Below the pieces are notes generated by a model that saw only the letters and a program-made list of their open reading frames with translations, ran no database searches and had not been told where the DNA came from. From Chitinispirillaceae bacterium (GTDB lineage: Bacteria; Fibrobacterota; Chitinivibrionia; Chitinivibrionales; Chitinispirillaceae), in NCBI GenBank assembly GCA_016929415.1, contig JAFGIW010000045.1, forward strand, positions 1 through 64,000: a stretch of DNA of 64,000 nucleotides, read 5' to 3'. Position numbers and translations under genes: made by a program. Numbering within the stretch: the stretch's first letter is position 1; each line of letters begins with the position of its first letter. This document shows, piece after piece, positions 38,401-46,700 of this stretch.

Positions 38401-38779
38401 TATTATCAAGGTAACCACACAGTCAAAGGTGATAACCACACGGTCGAGGAGTGACCATCTGCAGGCATCCGGCGTGTCCTTTATCGCCGCCCCCAACCCG
38501 GTTCCTCCGGGGGAGAGGGTGTTCTTTCACTATCAACCTGCGGGCGACGAGCGCAGCGGGCACCTGATGATCTACAATAGCGTTGGTGATTGTATATATA
38601 CCGATGAGATTAATTTTTCCAGGGTGAATGTTTTCAACAAACAACCCCTGCGCTTCTCCTGGTTGCCGATGAGCAACAGCGGGAAAGCGTACCGGCGGGG
38701 CACCTGCCTTGCGCGGCTGATCGTGAAGCGAGGGGACGGATCGCGGGTTCTTTTCTCTACAAAGATCGGGCTGAGATAG
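35471..38779 (+). CDS. Secreted M6-family metalloprotease with lamin-tail and sorting domains
   Basis: After a signal peptide (MNRRSLFLTLLSTALFFNGIAA) comes the M6 propeptide-like strand (VPVVVWGDEFYQRVETPDGFTLI). The immune-inhibitor-A type catalytic domain has the zinc motif CHENGH near residue 337 followed by LYDYGGESGGVGVYCLM. Further domains are a bacterial repeat (TIFASAGEHGSLNPSG), an Ig-like module (SVVFPEEGDVLYAGDSAAITW), a lamin-tail domain (IIINELSVGADADAPDAIEL..DLSGWQL) and a C-terminal sorting-type module (APNPVPPGERVFFHYQP). It is probably released or cell-surface bound and digests protein. A weak promoter-like CTGAAA-N17-TATATT lies 80-110 bases upstream. Confidence 0.92.
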   Translation: MNRRSLFLTLLSTALFFNGIAAPHNGEQFELSQPDGSTVPVVVWGDEFYQRVETPDGFTLIRNNETGWICYAKLAPDSSELIPTDRTYQTGKGLAKSIGSSYENLQQHVQLSRNARLIEHRQVRQRLLGEDRGTGGAQLFPASPSSIGDSSGIMPLQGAKPVTGSFTGLTILIDFSDKQASVPIDSIKDFVNKRGYTGFKNNGSVRDFYYDVSGGKVDYQNIVVGYYRAAKEKSYYDSRSASFGDRAQELILEALNWLKKDGFDFSVLSTYASASSTSRKNIRAINILYAGSPSQGWSEGLWPHQGRLSSSISLSGVYAAKYQMSNIGSSLKLGTFCHENGHMLFSWPDLYDYGGESGGVGVYCLMCNTGTTNPIPPCVYLRDYAGWVVATDVTNMALGTVLTQLPADISTTFMFRNKSNEKEMFYIEARRRAGRYKTLPDSGFMIWHVDQNGSNDNERGTSTSHYLVALEQADNAFHLENGSNSGKAGDLFRKGYKDRFSDTTKPDAHWWSGSNSGMKIFNMSGVADTMSFSIGEIAGTLYTIFASAGEHGSLNPSGKISAVAGSTLKFAIRPDSGYQIDAITMDDATVAIVDTVLLDKISGDHTIKVVFGPKGALSVVFPEEGDVLYAGDSAAITWRTRGVTVQGIDVSYSIDGGKTFSAVKSGLPATDSVLRWVVPVVESDSCIFKVADTDGNPSARSGLFVIKKKPSIAVAADQLTLTVECGTSTQQTFSIENKGTGDLRLSATTALQVDKIIINELSVGADADAPDAIELLNDGVDIDLSGWQLLWDDNKSTSGSYTFPNGFVFKGGTTFVIDDVQNDTTAVSVYMGSNVQWLFSDSLALAVTLLDAAGRGVDFVKSSHSPIMSPEGTAWLGSGIELCSAYVARVGSTDRDSAVDWSCTAAGSLKRLNAAQKAPSVPPLLVTAPLTATAAGGNKVSLTITIDATGMQAGDYTDMLVIYHNDPDTVSPVRIPCIIKVTTQSKVITTRSRSDHLQASGVSFIAAPNPVPPGERVFFHYQPAGDERSGHLMIYNSVGDCIYTDEINFSRVNVFNKQPLRFSWLPMSNSGKAYRRGTCLARLIVKRGDGSRVLFSTKIGLR

Positions 38780-38862
38780 CGCTTCTCTGCTGCGGGAAGC
38801 CTTAGAAACCTCTCCTGCCGGGTAGTGCTCCGAGGATCGCGCAGGTGTTTGCCGTCCGATAA

Positions 38863-39702
38863 TTATTCGTCGCTGCCGTTTTTTGTCCGGCTTACGGGAA
38901 AAAGGTTCACGGTAATCTGAATCGCCTGTTCCTGCATATCGTCCATGCGTGCGATTTCCATCAGATCGCGCTGCAATTCACGTATCTTCAATTTGTAAAG
39001 CTCGACGGTTTTTGTCGACACGGAAAGTGTAGTTGAGTTCGATAGCCGGTTTTTTATAGGGACGTTGTCATATGCCCTGATAGCCATCCGCAGCATCTCC
39101 AGTTGAAAACGCTCGATCTGGAACGACTGGAGTGGGGCCGGGCGCCCCAGAATCAGATTGTTTGTTTGATGATAAAGCCCTTTTTCATCCCGTTCAAGAA
39201 ACCCGAGCCTTTTCAGCAGCACAATGGATTCCTTTGCCTCACGAGCTGAAACGGGAGGGATAAGAAATGAGCCCAAACGTGCGAAATCATCCTGGAAATT
39301 TACTAATGTCGCAACCTCCCGTATAACACTGTGATACCATTTTGAATAATATTCATAACGGTCGGCTTCAATATTCTGAATATCAATGGGACGCCTGATT
39401 TCAATGAGCCTGCTGTAATAATGTGTCTTCTCGTTGATCGTTTTTGCCTGATTGAAAAAGGCCAGGTTTTCAAAATATTCAGCCTCTTCAGGGGAATGGC
39501 CGATCGCCTGAGAGATTTTCAGTACACTGCTCTCCGTTAAATTCCGCTTGTTTTCTATGACATAATAGAGAAATGAGGGGGTATTGACCCCGGCCTTTTT
39601 AGAAAAATACCGGTAAGAAAAATTCTTTTTAAGAGCTTTTTGCTCATCATAGTAATTTTTCAGGTATGTTCTGAAGTCCTGATATTCGAAGATATTCGGC
39701 AT
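38863..39702 (-). CDS. TIGR02147-family protein
   Basis: The protein opens IFEYQDFRTYLKNYYDEQKALKKNFSYRYFSKKAGVNTPSFLYYVI, which is the TIGR02147 hallmark with a helix-turn-helix-like segment. It continues with KISQAIGHSPEEAEYFENLAFFNQA and ends with the conserved LSVSTKTVELYKLKIRELQRDL and LFPVSRTKN. The family is abundant as paralogues in Fibrobacter relatives and is thought to be regulatory. It has 279 residues, the standard size. Its second copy in the window (42931-43764) is equally long. A palindrome lies about 110 bases upstream. Confidence 0.9.
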   Translation of the reverse strand: MPNIFEYQDFRTYLKNYYDEQKALKKNFSYRYFSKKAGVNTPSFLYYVIENKRNLTESSVLKISQAIGHSPEEAEYFENLAFFNQAKTINEKTHYYSRLIEIRRPIDIQNIEADRYEYYSKWYHSVIREVATLVNFQDDFARLGSFLIPPVSAREAKESIVLLKRLGFLERDEKGLYHQTNNLILGRPAPLQSFQIERFQLEMLRMAIRAYDNVPIKNRLSNSTTLSVSTKTVELYKLKIRELQRDLMEIARMDDMQEQAIQITVNLFPVSRTKNGSDE

Positions 39703-40081
39703 TTTTGTTCTCTATAAAAAAAGAATCAATTCAAAAATTGTAGCTTATATGATCTAACAATAGCATAAAATTGCGGAAAATGAATAAAATCTATATTAAA
39801 ATGGTAAAAACATGTTCTCTTAAGCGAACAATAGTGGGCAAATATTAAATATATAAAAATTTTAACCATCGTTGAGCCGGCAGTCCATAAGTTCCATCAC
39901 TGAAGAAACTTATTTGATTTCTTATTCAATCATCACCACGCAATCCCCCACCGGAAATTAGTGCACAGTACATCGGACCCACAACGGGTTTAATGGCTGG
40001 CAGATATTGCTTCCAAGCCGGGTATTTTAATAAATTTCAAAGGGCCGCTGAATAATTCTTTTTTATAATTATGAAGAACCC
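39703..40081. other. AT-rich divergent gap
   Basis: This 379-base gap between two divergent genes is clearly AT-richer than its surroundings. Apart from the palindrome at 39813-39830 I see no open frame or RNA gene in it. AT-rich tracts (AAAATTGCGGAAAATGAA, TTAAATATATAAAAATT) are promoter-like. Confidence 0.6.
39813..39830. promoter_or_regulatory. 18-bp near-palindrome upstream of TIGR02147 gene
   Basis: TGTTCTCTTAAGCGAACA is palindromic except for one position pair (TGTTC-n-CTTAAG-n-GAACA). It lies about 110 bases upstream of the TIGR02147 start and 250 bases upstream of the divergent gene. The size and symmetry suit a dimeric regulator site, possibly autoregulatory. Confidence 0.45.
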
Positions 40082-40885
40082 ATGAAGAAATTCCCTGCTA
40101 TCGTTCTTTCAATTCTGCTGTTCCTGTGCATATGCTCGTGCATTTTGTTTATCGTCGTTTTCATAACTACCCGTGACGTGGACCTCGGCGCGATGATGCC
40201 CCGTTCATTATCCCGCGCGAAAGCTGCTGCCGGCCCCGAGAATCCGATCCGGATCCCGGACCGGTTCAAACCACCCGTTGTCGAGTCGTCGATTGATTCA
40301 CCGGCAGTCGCCACCATCGCCGAGCCGGTATCGATAGCCCCGCATACTCCGAAATATATAAGCAAATACAGATGCCGTGACAAGATGGATTCCGATGATA
40401 TGATACTGCTCATTTTAGGAAAGAATCTATTCTGTAAAAAAAGCCAGTGGTCGAGACCGTGGAACAATCCGGGTGGTAGGGGTATCCGTTCAGGAGCGGA
40501 CGGCCTGATTTTCGGTGATTCGGTCGTTGCCGATTCGTTCACCAATATTATGTGGCAGCGTTATTCGACCTCGCCGTCATTGCCCTACGGGCAGATCGAT
40601 GACGCCATAAACCGCCTGAATACCCGCAAGTGGCGGGGATTCTACAACTGGAGACCGCCGACGATCGAGGAGATCATGGTGCTCCTAGTCCCCAAACGAA
40701 ACCGTCACGGCCTTTTTCTCCCCGCCGGCTGGAACTGCAATGTAAAAGACATCTGGAGCTGCAATCCCGCATGTGACTCCCTTTCCACGCAATGGATCTG
40801 GGTGGCACGCATGGGCATGGGCCGCTGCAACTACGGGCACCCTGATATCCCGCGCGCCTTGCTGGCGGTGCGGAAGATGCGGTGA
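40082..40885 (+). CDS. Membrane-anchored DUF1566/Lcl-like protein
   Basis: An N-terminal membrane helix (AIVLSILLFLCICSCILFIVVFITT) and a disordered linker precede a C-terminal DUF1566/Lcl-like domain (about 150-267): SFTNIMWQR, DDAINRLNTRKWRGFYNWRPPTIEEI, FLPAGWNC, and a final WVARMGMGRC. Such domains occur in secreted and cell-surface proteins with Cys-bonded folds. The gene is alone on its strand, and converges with the propeller-like gene 51 bases away. Possible T-rich terminator (TTGTTTTTTTTGTTT) in between. Confidence 0.7.
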   Translation: MKKFPAIVLSILLFLCICSCILFIVVFITTRDVDLGAMMPRSLSRAKAAAGPENPIRIPDRFKPPVVESSIDSPAVATIAEPVSIAPHTPKYISKYRCRDKMDSDDMILLILGKNLFCKKSQWSRPWNNPGGRGIRSGADGLIFGDSVVADSFTNIMWQRYSTSPSLPYGQIDDAINRLNTRKWRGFYNWRPPTIEEIMVLLVPKRNRHGLFLPAGWNCNVKDIWSCNPACDSLSTQWIWVARMGMGRCNYGHPDIPRALLAVRKMR

Positions 40886-40936
40886 GGGGGGGGGCGCTGA
40901 GAAGACCGCCGCTGATTGTTTTTTTTGTTTCCTATG

Positions 40937-42283
40937 TCAATGACACATAACGCTGCCGTAAGAGACGGTACACCCGTCTCTTATCACCCGATATAGGAAC
41001 ATGCCGCGTCTGGCGTCAGTAATCTCAACTTGGTTCCCGGCAATTTCCCTTCGCACAACGCACCGTCGTCCCTGCAGATCGAAGACATGCAATGCGGCAT
41101 TGGCCAGGTCGTTGCCCCCGAAGTCGAATTTGACAACTCCATCCGGGCCGCGGATCGCCGAAACCCGGATTGGAGCAACTCCCGCAGGGATGTTATGCCG
41201 CACTAGTGCGGTCGGGATATCGTACCGGTACACCCCCGAGTCGGTTGCGGCCCAGAGGATTCTTCCTTGAAACTGTTCGAGGCAACGGGGCGTTCCGGGT
41301 AATCCGGACAGCAATGTCCACACACAATCTTCATACGGCATGCACTGGCCGTAAACACCGTGCGGGGTCGCGGCAACGAGCATGGTCCATTTTCCACCGC
41401 TGAAATTCCAGGATGCAAAGGGGACGATTGACAAAACAGGCTCGCCACGATTAGGCGCCGGCAGGAATGAGTGAAATACCCCGTTTTTAAATAGCTGGAT
41501 ACCGCTGTCCACGGTCGCGACCACCACCAGTGTTTCGTTCTGCGATGAGGATTCGATGACTGATGAAAATTCGATGATTGACGTTACATCGATTTTTTTT
41601 AGCGGCGCCAGCTCGGAACCGCCTTTCAGAAGCATGGCGGTGTCGCGCGCTCCGGTTTCGGAAAAGCTCATGTAATCCCCGTATCCTCCGGCATAAAGCG
41701 TAAATTCCGTTGGGGAGAACATCAGCGATGCGCACCTGATGCCGAAGGGGTTCTGCGGGCAGGTCATTACTTTGAGCGAATCGATTGCCTTGTTGCAGAG
41801 CAGCCCCGTAGCCACGCCGTTGACGTTTCCGACATACACCTTGTCGGTGCAGCCGCCGTCCAAGCCGGTGCAGGTTAAAGCGGTTGGTTTCGGCCATTTT
41901 ACCAGAAGGGAAAAACCGTAGCAGGTCCCCGGTTCGCCGATGGCAGTGACCTTGCCGAGATAGACTCCGTCGGAGTCGGAACCGTTTCCCGCCACGGCGA
42001 GCAGATTCCCGGTTGATGCGGTGGTGATGGAGTAGACAGGCAGGCCCAGCGGTTTTGACGTAAAGCCCCCGTTTTCCCACCATGTTCCGTATTCGAACCA
42101 CCATATTCCTTTGTCTGTTCCCACCATTATTGCATTTTCTTCGGAGTTGGGAAGATGGTAGAGGGTGTTGATTTTCTCACCTTTAAGGCCCACGTATTTC
42201 CACGATGATGCTGCGTTCAGGGTGAAGCACGGCAGAACGGCAGTGAGGAACACTTCTAGTGTCAATAAATATCGGTGACTCAT
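40937..42283 (-). CDS. Secreted propeller-like protein with C-terminal sorting module
   Basis: A signal peptide (RYLLTLEVFLTAVLPCFTLNA) is followed by repeats resembling beta-propeller blades of the two-component-regulator type (NTLYHLPNSEENAIMVGTDKGIWWFEYGTWW, LWAATDSGVYRYDI). The C-terminal Ig-like sorting module reads VKFDFGGNDLANAALHVFDLQGRR. I place the start at 42283 because GGAG lies nine bases upstream. The ATG at 42298 is the alternative. It lies 30 bases after the lipoprotein gene and is probably the third gene of the TIGR02147 operon. Confidence 0.7.
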   Translation of the reverse strand: MSHRYLLTLEVFLTAVLPCFTLNAASSWKYVGLKGEKINTLYHLPNSEENAIMVGTDKGIWWFEYGTWWENGGFTSKPLGLPVYSITTASTGNLLAVAGNGSDSDGVYLGKVTAIGEPGTCYGFSLLVKWPKPTALTCTGLDGGCTDKVYVGNVNGVATGLLCNKAIDSLKVMTCPQNPFGIRCASLMFSPTEFTLYAGGYGDYMSFSETGARDTAMLLKGGSELAPLKKIDVTSIIEFSSVIESSSQNETLVVVATVDSGIQLFKNGVFHSFLPAPNRGEPVLSIVPFASWNFSGGKWTMLVAATPHGVYGQCMPYEDCVWTLLSGLPGTPRCLEQFQGRILWAATDSGVYRYDIPTALVRHNIPAGVAPIRVSAIRGPDGVVKFDFGGNDLANAALHVFDLQGRRCVVRREIAGNQVEITDARRGMFLYRVIRDGCTVSYGSVMCH

Positions 42284-42313
42284 CGATATATTCTCCATTT
42301 TCCCGTTACGTTA

Positions 42314-42934
42314 CTATGGAACCGTTATCGTCACCGTGTCCTGAACACCCGGATCGATCGTGATGTCCCGTTCCGTTACAATCGGAACCCCATTGTCGGT
42401 CGGTAACGGCGTTGAAGCGCGCAGGTCGATTTTATAGGTTCCTTTTGGAACGAGGTGGATCGATGGTGACGTACCCGATGCGGTTGTATAATAAAAGGGC
42501 GAACCCCGGATCATCAGCTCAACCTTTGTTTCCGTTGCTTCCATCGGCTGGTTGAGGACGATCGTGCCTGTCCCCGTCAACGTGACGGCGCCGACCGTCG
42601 TATCGGCGGGAAGATCCGGGACATGGACGCCTTGACGTTTAAGCGTATCCCAGACGAACAGATTGTAACGGTTTTCCCTCGGCGGATCGAAATGGAATGC
42701 TCCGCTGGCGTCGACAAACGTCGTTCCCGCCACGCCTATGCCCGAATCGGGACGAAAGTCGACCGAATAGATCGCCGCGATGACCTGCGGTCCTTCCCCC
42801 TGCCAATCGGGAGCGCGCGCGACCATCCCCGAGATCCCGTTGGTCGTTTCGGTGCCGCCTCCCGCCAGTCGGCCGGTGCAATGAAGCAACGCAAGGGGAA
42901 GACCGGCGAGTATTACAAACGAGATCCTCCTCAT
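42314..42934 (-). CDS. Lipoprotein of the TIGR02147-linked GGxET type
   Basis: The signal ends in a lipobox-like LALLHC, followed by TGRLAGGGTETTNGISGMV. After lipidation this leaves a Gly/Thr-rich tether. Two Ig-like or carboxypeptidase-regulatory-like modules follow (GAFHFDPPRENRYNLFVWD, GTYKIDLRASTPLP). It overlaps the upstream TIGR02147 gene by four bases (ATGA), so both are made together. Lipoproteins of this look recur next to TIGR02147 genes in Fibrobacter relatives (recalled pattern, not checked). Function unknown, likely envelope sensing or structure. Confidence 0.72.
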   Translation of the reverse strand: MRRISFVILAGLPLALLHCTGRLAGGGTETTNGISGMVARAPDWQGEGPQVIAAIYSVDFRPDSGIGVAGTTFVDASGAFHFDPPRENRYNLFVWDTLKRQGVHVPDLPADTTVGAVTLTGTGTIVLNQPMEATETKVELMIRGSPFYYTTASGTSPSIHLVPKGTYKIDLRASTPLPTDNGVPIVTERDITIDPGVQDTVTITVP

Positions 42935-43764
42935 TGCCGATCTCCCCGGTGCGATTGCGAAACAGGAAACAGATGGATATTCAAATGGTAGATTCGGTCG
43001 GCAAAGTTATCGGCCCGCGCGATTTCAAGCACTTCCTTGCGGAACTGTTTCGCCCGTTCGCTGATGGCTTCGAGCGACTTTGACGATATGCTCAGTGTGC
43101 AGGTCGAAATGTCCCGCTGCTCTTTCGGGGTCGTCCGTATGGTCCTGCCGGCGAGGTCGGCCATGGCGATTTGGAACTGTTCGATTGCCACGGATTTCCA
43201 TGCTTCGCCGGTGCTGATGACCGCATCGGTTTGTTCGTAGCAGCCGTCGGGATTCTTTGTGATAAGACCGAGCTTCTCAAGAACGGCGATTGCTTTCTTT
43301 GCCTCACTTTCCTTGATGGCGGGAATCACCATCGAAGCCAGTTCCTTGAAATCGCCGTAGAACGGATAGAAATTGAGCAGATCTCGAATGACGACATAAT
43401 ACCAGGTACTGAAAAGCTCGTACTGCTCCGGAACGAGGTTTTTACCGCCGGTCTGTTTCATAGAGATGAGCTGTTCGAAGAAATATTTCTTCGCTTCATG
43501 CGTTACGGCCTGGTTGAATTGCACGAGAACTTCAAAATAATGTGTTTCCTGCTTCGTCATCTTGAAGAGCCGGGCAAAGGCAATGGCGCTTTTCATGGAA
43601 ATGTTCGTTTTTCCCTGGAGGATCTTCGTAAAAAAACCTGCGGAGGAGAAACCGACCTTTCCGCCGATATAACGGTAAGAGAAGAGCGAATTGGCTGATT
43701 TGCGTTCCTGATAGATATCCTGCAGGTATTTCCGGTAATCGAAATAGTCATAGATGGAAATCAT
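42931..43764 (-). CDS. TIGR02147-family protein
   Basis: The second family member in the window (277 aa) begins ISIYDYFDYRKYLQDIYQERKSANSLFSYRYIGGKVGFSSAGFFTKIL, with a helix-turn-helix-like segment. It shares the middle KxTKQETHYFEVLVQFNQA and the end LSISSKSLEAISERAKQFRKEV ... LFPVSQSH with the 38863 gene. It heads an operon with the lipoprotein (ATGA overlap) and the secreted propeller-like protein. Regulation is likely through the inverted repeat 70-90 bases upstream (inference). Confidence 0.9.
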   Translation of the reverse strand: MISIYDYFDYRKYLQDIYQERKSANSLFSYRYIGGKVGFSSAGFFTKILQGKTNISMKSAIAFARLFKMTKQETHYFEVLVQFNQAVTHEAKKYFFEQLISMKQTGGKNLVPEQYELFSTWYYVVIRDLLNFYPFYGDFKELASMVIPAIKESEAKKAIAVLEKLGLITKNPDGCYEQTDAVISTGEAWKSVAIEQFQIAMADLAGRTIRTTPKEQRDISTCTLSISSKSLEAISERAKQFRKEVLEIARADNFADRIYHLNIHLFPVSQSHRGDRQ

Positions 43765-43833
43765 GATGCAAAACCCTCATCAATTAATATATCGTTGCGA
43801 TACCGGATAGAAAAGGGAGAAATTGAAATAAGT

Positions 43834-43850
43834 GTTTCCTGGCATGAAAC
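43834..43850. promoter_or_regulatory. 17-bp imperfect palindrome upstream of TIGR02147 operon
   Basis: GTTTCCTGGCATGAAAC is an inverted repeat with perfect GTTTC/GAAAC arms and 14 of 17 positions symmetric. It lies 70-90 bases upstream of the TIGR02147 start. The arms resemble those of the other palindrome (TGTTC/GAACA at 39813) in general form. The rest of the 298-base gap contains no gene. Confidence 0.4.
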
Positions 43851-44062
43851 GGGTCGGGGGGGGCGCCGTACCGGGCGGAGCGCTGCATTAAGCCAGCCGA
43901 AATATCGAACTTTGGCGGCCCCGCTCCGGGTTGACCCCGGGTTGAAATAAAGCAATATCTATCGGTTTCAAGTTTTTTTCATTGCAAGCACCATCGAGAA
44001 CCTCACCGGCCGGGCGCATCAGATCGATATGGCGACGTCACCATGAGGAAAAGAGTATTTAT

Positions 44063-45901
44063 TTAATACGCATCCAGCGCAGAATCCACCGCATCCAGCA
44101 ACTCCTTCACCTCGAACGGCTTCGGGATCATCCCCCGAAATCCATAGGTACGGAAATCGGACATGACCGGATCGTTGGAGTAGCCGCTTATCACAATTGC
44201 ACGCGCGTTGGGATCGATCGAGAGGAGTTTGGCGACGGTTTCCCTGCCGCACTCTCCTCCCGCAATGGTAAGATCCATGATAACAAGATTGAATTTCCGT
44301 CCCTCCTGTGCAGCCGCGATATAGGCGGCAAGCGTGTCGGGCCCGTTACCCGCCTCAGCGACCTCGATACCTTCCGCTTTTAAAAGTTTCGCTATTACCA
44401 TCCGCACCGCCTGATCGTCATCCATGACCAGCACCCGCACGCCCTTCCGGCGCTTTACCGGTTCCTTCACGGCTTCCGGATGCGGCATCGTCATGGTGCT
44501 GCACGGAAGGTAGAAGGTAAATGAGGCGCCTTTGCGTCCGTCCGAATCGGCGTGGATATGACCGCCGTGCTTTCTGATAATGGAATGCGCGGCAGCAAGC
44601 CCGAGTCCGCTACCCTGCTTTTTAGTGGTGAAATAGGGGTCGAATATTTTCTGAAGATTGCTGCGGGGTATGCCCACGCCGGTGTCGGTGACCGTTACGC
44701 GAACGTACGTTCCCGGGTCAAGCGATAGGCCGTATTTTCCGTCCAGTACGGCATTTTCAGCCGATATACGCGCCTCCCCGCCCTCGGGCATCGCCTGCTT
44801 TGCATTGATAAGGAGGTTGGTGAGCACCTGTTCGATCTGTCCTCTGTCAATATCCACCGGGTTCAGGCCGGGCTCGATTTCGATGGCGCTCGCCACGTTC
44901 GATCCGCTGAGACAGAACCGCGCGCAGTACTCGACAAGCTCGCCGAGCGCGGTGACTTCCTTGACCGGCGCTCCTCCCGACGAAAACGTGAGGAACTGGC
45001 CGGTAAGCCGCCGCGCGCGAAACGCGGCCGCTTCGGCATTCTCCAGCGCCTCGAATGCGGCAGTGCGGTCCGTGTCTGCTCTTTTTGCGATGGAAATGTT
45101 GCCGATGATGCCCGTGAGGATGTTGTTGAAATCGTGCGCCAGTCCGCCCGCGAGCGTACCCAGCGATTCCAGTTTCTGCAGGCGAAACGCCTCGGCCGAT
45201 TCCGCATAAGCGGTTTTTGCCGAAATGATGTTTGCAAGTTCGAACAGCATGTTGCGTTCACGTTCTTTCCATTCGCGCCTTTCGTTACGATCGGCGAATA
45301 CGATTAATCCGTAAGGGATGTCGTGAGGTCCGCAGGACGCGGCAAGAAATACACCTGTCCCGCTCTCCCGCATAAGCCGCGCCAGTTCTTCACCGCCCGC
45401 ACGTTCAATGTCGCTTCGACGCAGTTCCACCCATTCCTTTCCGGCATAGGATGCCCACAGTGAACGCGGTATACTCATCCCTAATACCGACACCTCGCCG
45501 TCCGGTATCCATTCACGCGTGCAAACAGCGTCCTGCGAAACGCTCTCTATCGCAAAGTAACACGCACCCGTCGCATGCACCTGCGGCCCGACGGCATCGA
45601 GCAGCTCCAGGACAAGCGCTTCCATGCTTCCCGGTCCCACTACCGCCCGCTTCCATATTTCGGCCCGAAGACGGCCGAACTTTTCATCTTCATCCACCTC
45701 CTGCCGGGCCTCGGCCAGATCGTCCATCAGCAGCTCAAGCCCGTACAACACCTCGGTGAATTCATCGTCGGGGAGCGCCGACGTATCGAGGCGTTTCGAA
45801 AAGTCGCTCACCGAGATGTGCGCAAGCATTTCCACCACCCGGTCGAGGTTTCGGCGAACAAAAGCACGGTATTTTTCTTCTCCGTTCGACCCGGTTGCCA
45901 T
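44063..45901 (-). CDS. Hybrid histidine kinase (GAF-like, HisKA, HATPase, REC)
   Basis: A soluble sensor kinase with an N-terminal helical part, a GAF-like domain (about 85-230), HisKA (LAGGLAHDFNNILTGI, phospho-His), ATPase (NLLINAKQAMPEGG, DTGVGIP, GSGLGLAAAHSI) and a C-terminal receiver (VMDDDQ, IMDLTIAGG, VISGY, PKPFE) with its acceptor Asp. I use the ATG at 45901 (MATGSNGEEKYRAF), preceded by GCGGAAAGG. The ATG at 46027 would overlap the upstream gene. It lies 67 bases after a STAS/SpoIIAA-like gene and is likely in one operon with it. Confidence 0.9.
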   Translation of the reverse strand: MATGSNGEEKYRAFVRRNLDRVVEMLAHISVSDFSKRLDTSALPDDEFTEVLYGLELLMDDLAEARQEVDEDEKFGRLRAEIWKRAVVGPGSMEALVLELLDAVGPQVHATGACYFAIESVSQDAVCTREWIPDGEVSVLGMSIPRSLWASYAGKEWVELRRSDIERAGGEELARLMRESGTGVFLAASCGPHDIPYGLIVFADRNERREWKERERNMLFELANIISAKTAYAESAEAFRLQKLESLGTLAGGLAHDFNNILTGIIGNISIAKRADTDRTAAFEALENAEAAAFRARRLTGQFLTFSSGGAPVKEVTALGELVEYCARFCLSGSNVASAIEIEPGLNPVDIDRGQIEQVLTNLLINAKQAMPEGGEARISAENAVLDGKYGLSLDPGTYVRVTVTDTGVGIPRSNLQKIFDPYFTTKKQGSGLGLAAAHSIIRKHGGHIHADSDGRKGASFTFYLPCSTMTMPHPEAVKEPVKRRKGVRVLVMDDDQAVRMVIAKLLKAEGIEVAEAGNGPDTLAAYIAAAQEGRKFNLVIMDLTIAGGECGRETVAKLLSIDPNARAIVISGYSNDPVMSDFRTYGFRGMIPKPFEVKELLDAVDSALDAY

Positions 45902-45968
45902 GGTCAGCCTTTCCGCACGGGCCCGTGCGACACCGCTTCGCCGTACATCCGGAAGCGGTCGTTTCTGT

Positions 45969-46337
45969 TCATCCGGCAAGCCATGCCCGTGCATCCACCT
46001 CACGTGTAAACGCCTGTATCCGGCCATTCCCTTCGGCCACGGACATGAAACGTATCATCACCCGTATGAACGGATTACAGCCCCATACCGCCATCCGGTT
46101 GACGCCACGCCTGCGGAAGGTCTTGATGGAAAGGCTGCGGGTACGCGCGTTGGTCTTGCACAGACACCTGCCGTCAACCAGAAACCGCAGATCGGCGGGA
46201 TTGCGGAGTCGCGCCACGCAATCCTCGATTTCTTTGGTCAGCGTGCCGAACTCCTCCTCGTCCATCTCACCCTCTATTCGCTGAACGACAAGCTGCGCCT
46301 TTTCGTCGAGATACACCGCCCACTTACAATTTTCCAT
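45969..46337 (-). CDS. STAS/SpoIIAA-like small protein
   Basis: A 122-residue protein with the pattern of the SpoIIAA-like (STAS/SEC14-type) family: VYLDEKAQLVVQRIEGEMDEEEF, DLRFLVDGRCLCKTNARTRSL, RMAVWGCNPFIRVMIRFMS, and AFTREVDARAWL at the end. It is not related closely to the STAS protein at 17996. It precedes a hybrid kinase and may be its partner or a small-molecule binder. No transmembrane segment. Function unknown. Confidence 0.7.
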   Translation of the reverse strand: MENCKWAVYLDEKAQLVVQRIEGEMDEEEFGTLTKEIEDCVARLRNPADLRFLVDGRCLCKTNARTRSLSIKTFRRRGVNRMAVWGCNPFIRVMIRFMSVAEGNGRIQAFTREVDARAWLAG

Positions 46338-46480
46338 TTTTACCCGCCTGTGACGGAGTGAGGATACGGGAAAGAAAATATTAATTGCCGACAGAGAAGG
46401 GGGCTTTTGAGTGCGGGATCAACGCCCATCAAAATCAGTTCTTGTATAACTGCCGTCAAGATCCTGATAATATTCCATAC

Positions 46481-46588
46481 TCAAATATGGCGCAATTTTT
46501 CCAGCCGCTCCGCGGGCCTGCCGATCACATGGACACGCTCGTCGTTCTCAAGCGGTATGCCCGCGACGCCTGAACCCGTTTTTCCCAT
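46481..46588 (-). pseudogene. Short relic, TrkA-C-like end
   Basis: On the minus strand a 35-codon frame (ATG at 46588, TGA at 46481) encodes GIPLENDERVHVIGRPAERLEKL. This resembles the end of an RCK/TrkA-C domain. The frame upstream is closed by a stop within eight codons, so the rest of the gene is gone. Too short for the ORF track. The resemblance is by eye and could be fortuitous. Confidence 0.3.
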
Positions 46589-46700
46589 GGCACCGGTAAT
46601 TAATGGTAATCATACGCCACCTCCTGAAAATGAATACACCGGCATGTAGTTTGCAAACCTTAATAAAAATGGGAAGGAGTATTTCATTACGGAAAACAGA

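Noticed and set aside
40069-40545. Minus-strand ORF of 158 aa opposite the DUF1566-like gene
   Set aside because: No domain, and the plus-strand frame has a membrane helix and DUF1566-type motifs.
46385-46649. Plus-strand ORFs of 62 and 80 aa
   Set aside because: No motif, and one overlaps the TrkA-C-like relic on the other strand. They look like chance frames in a decayed region.
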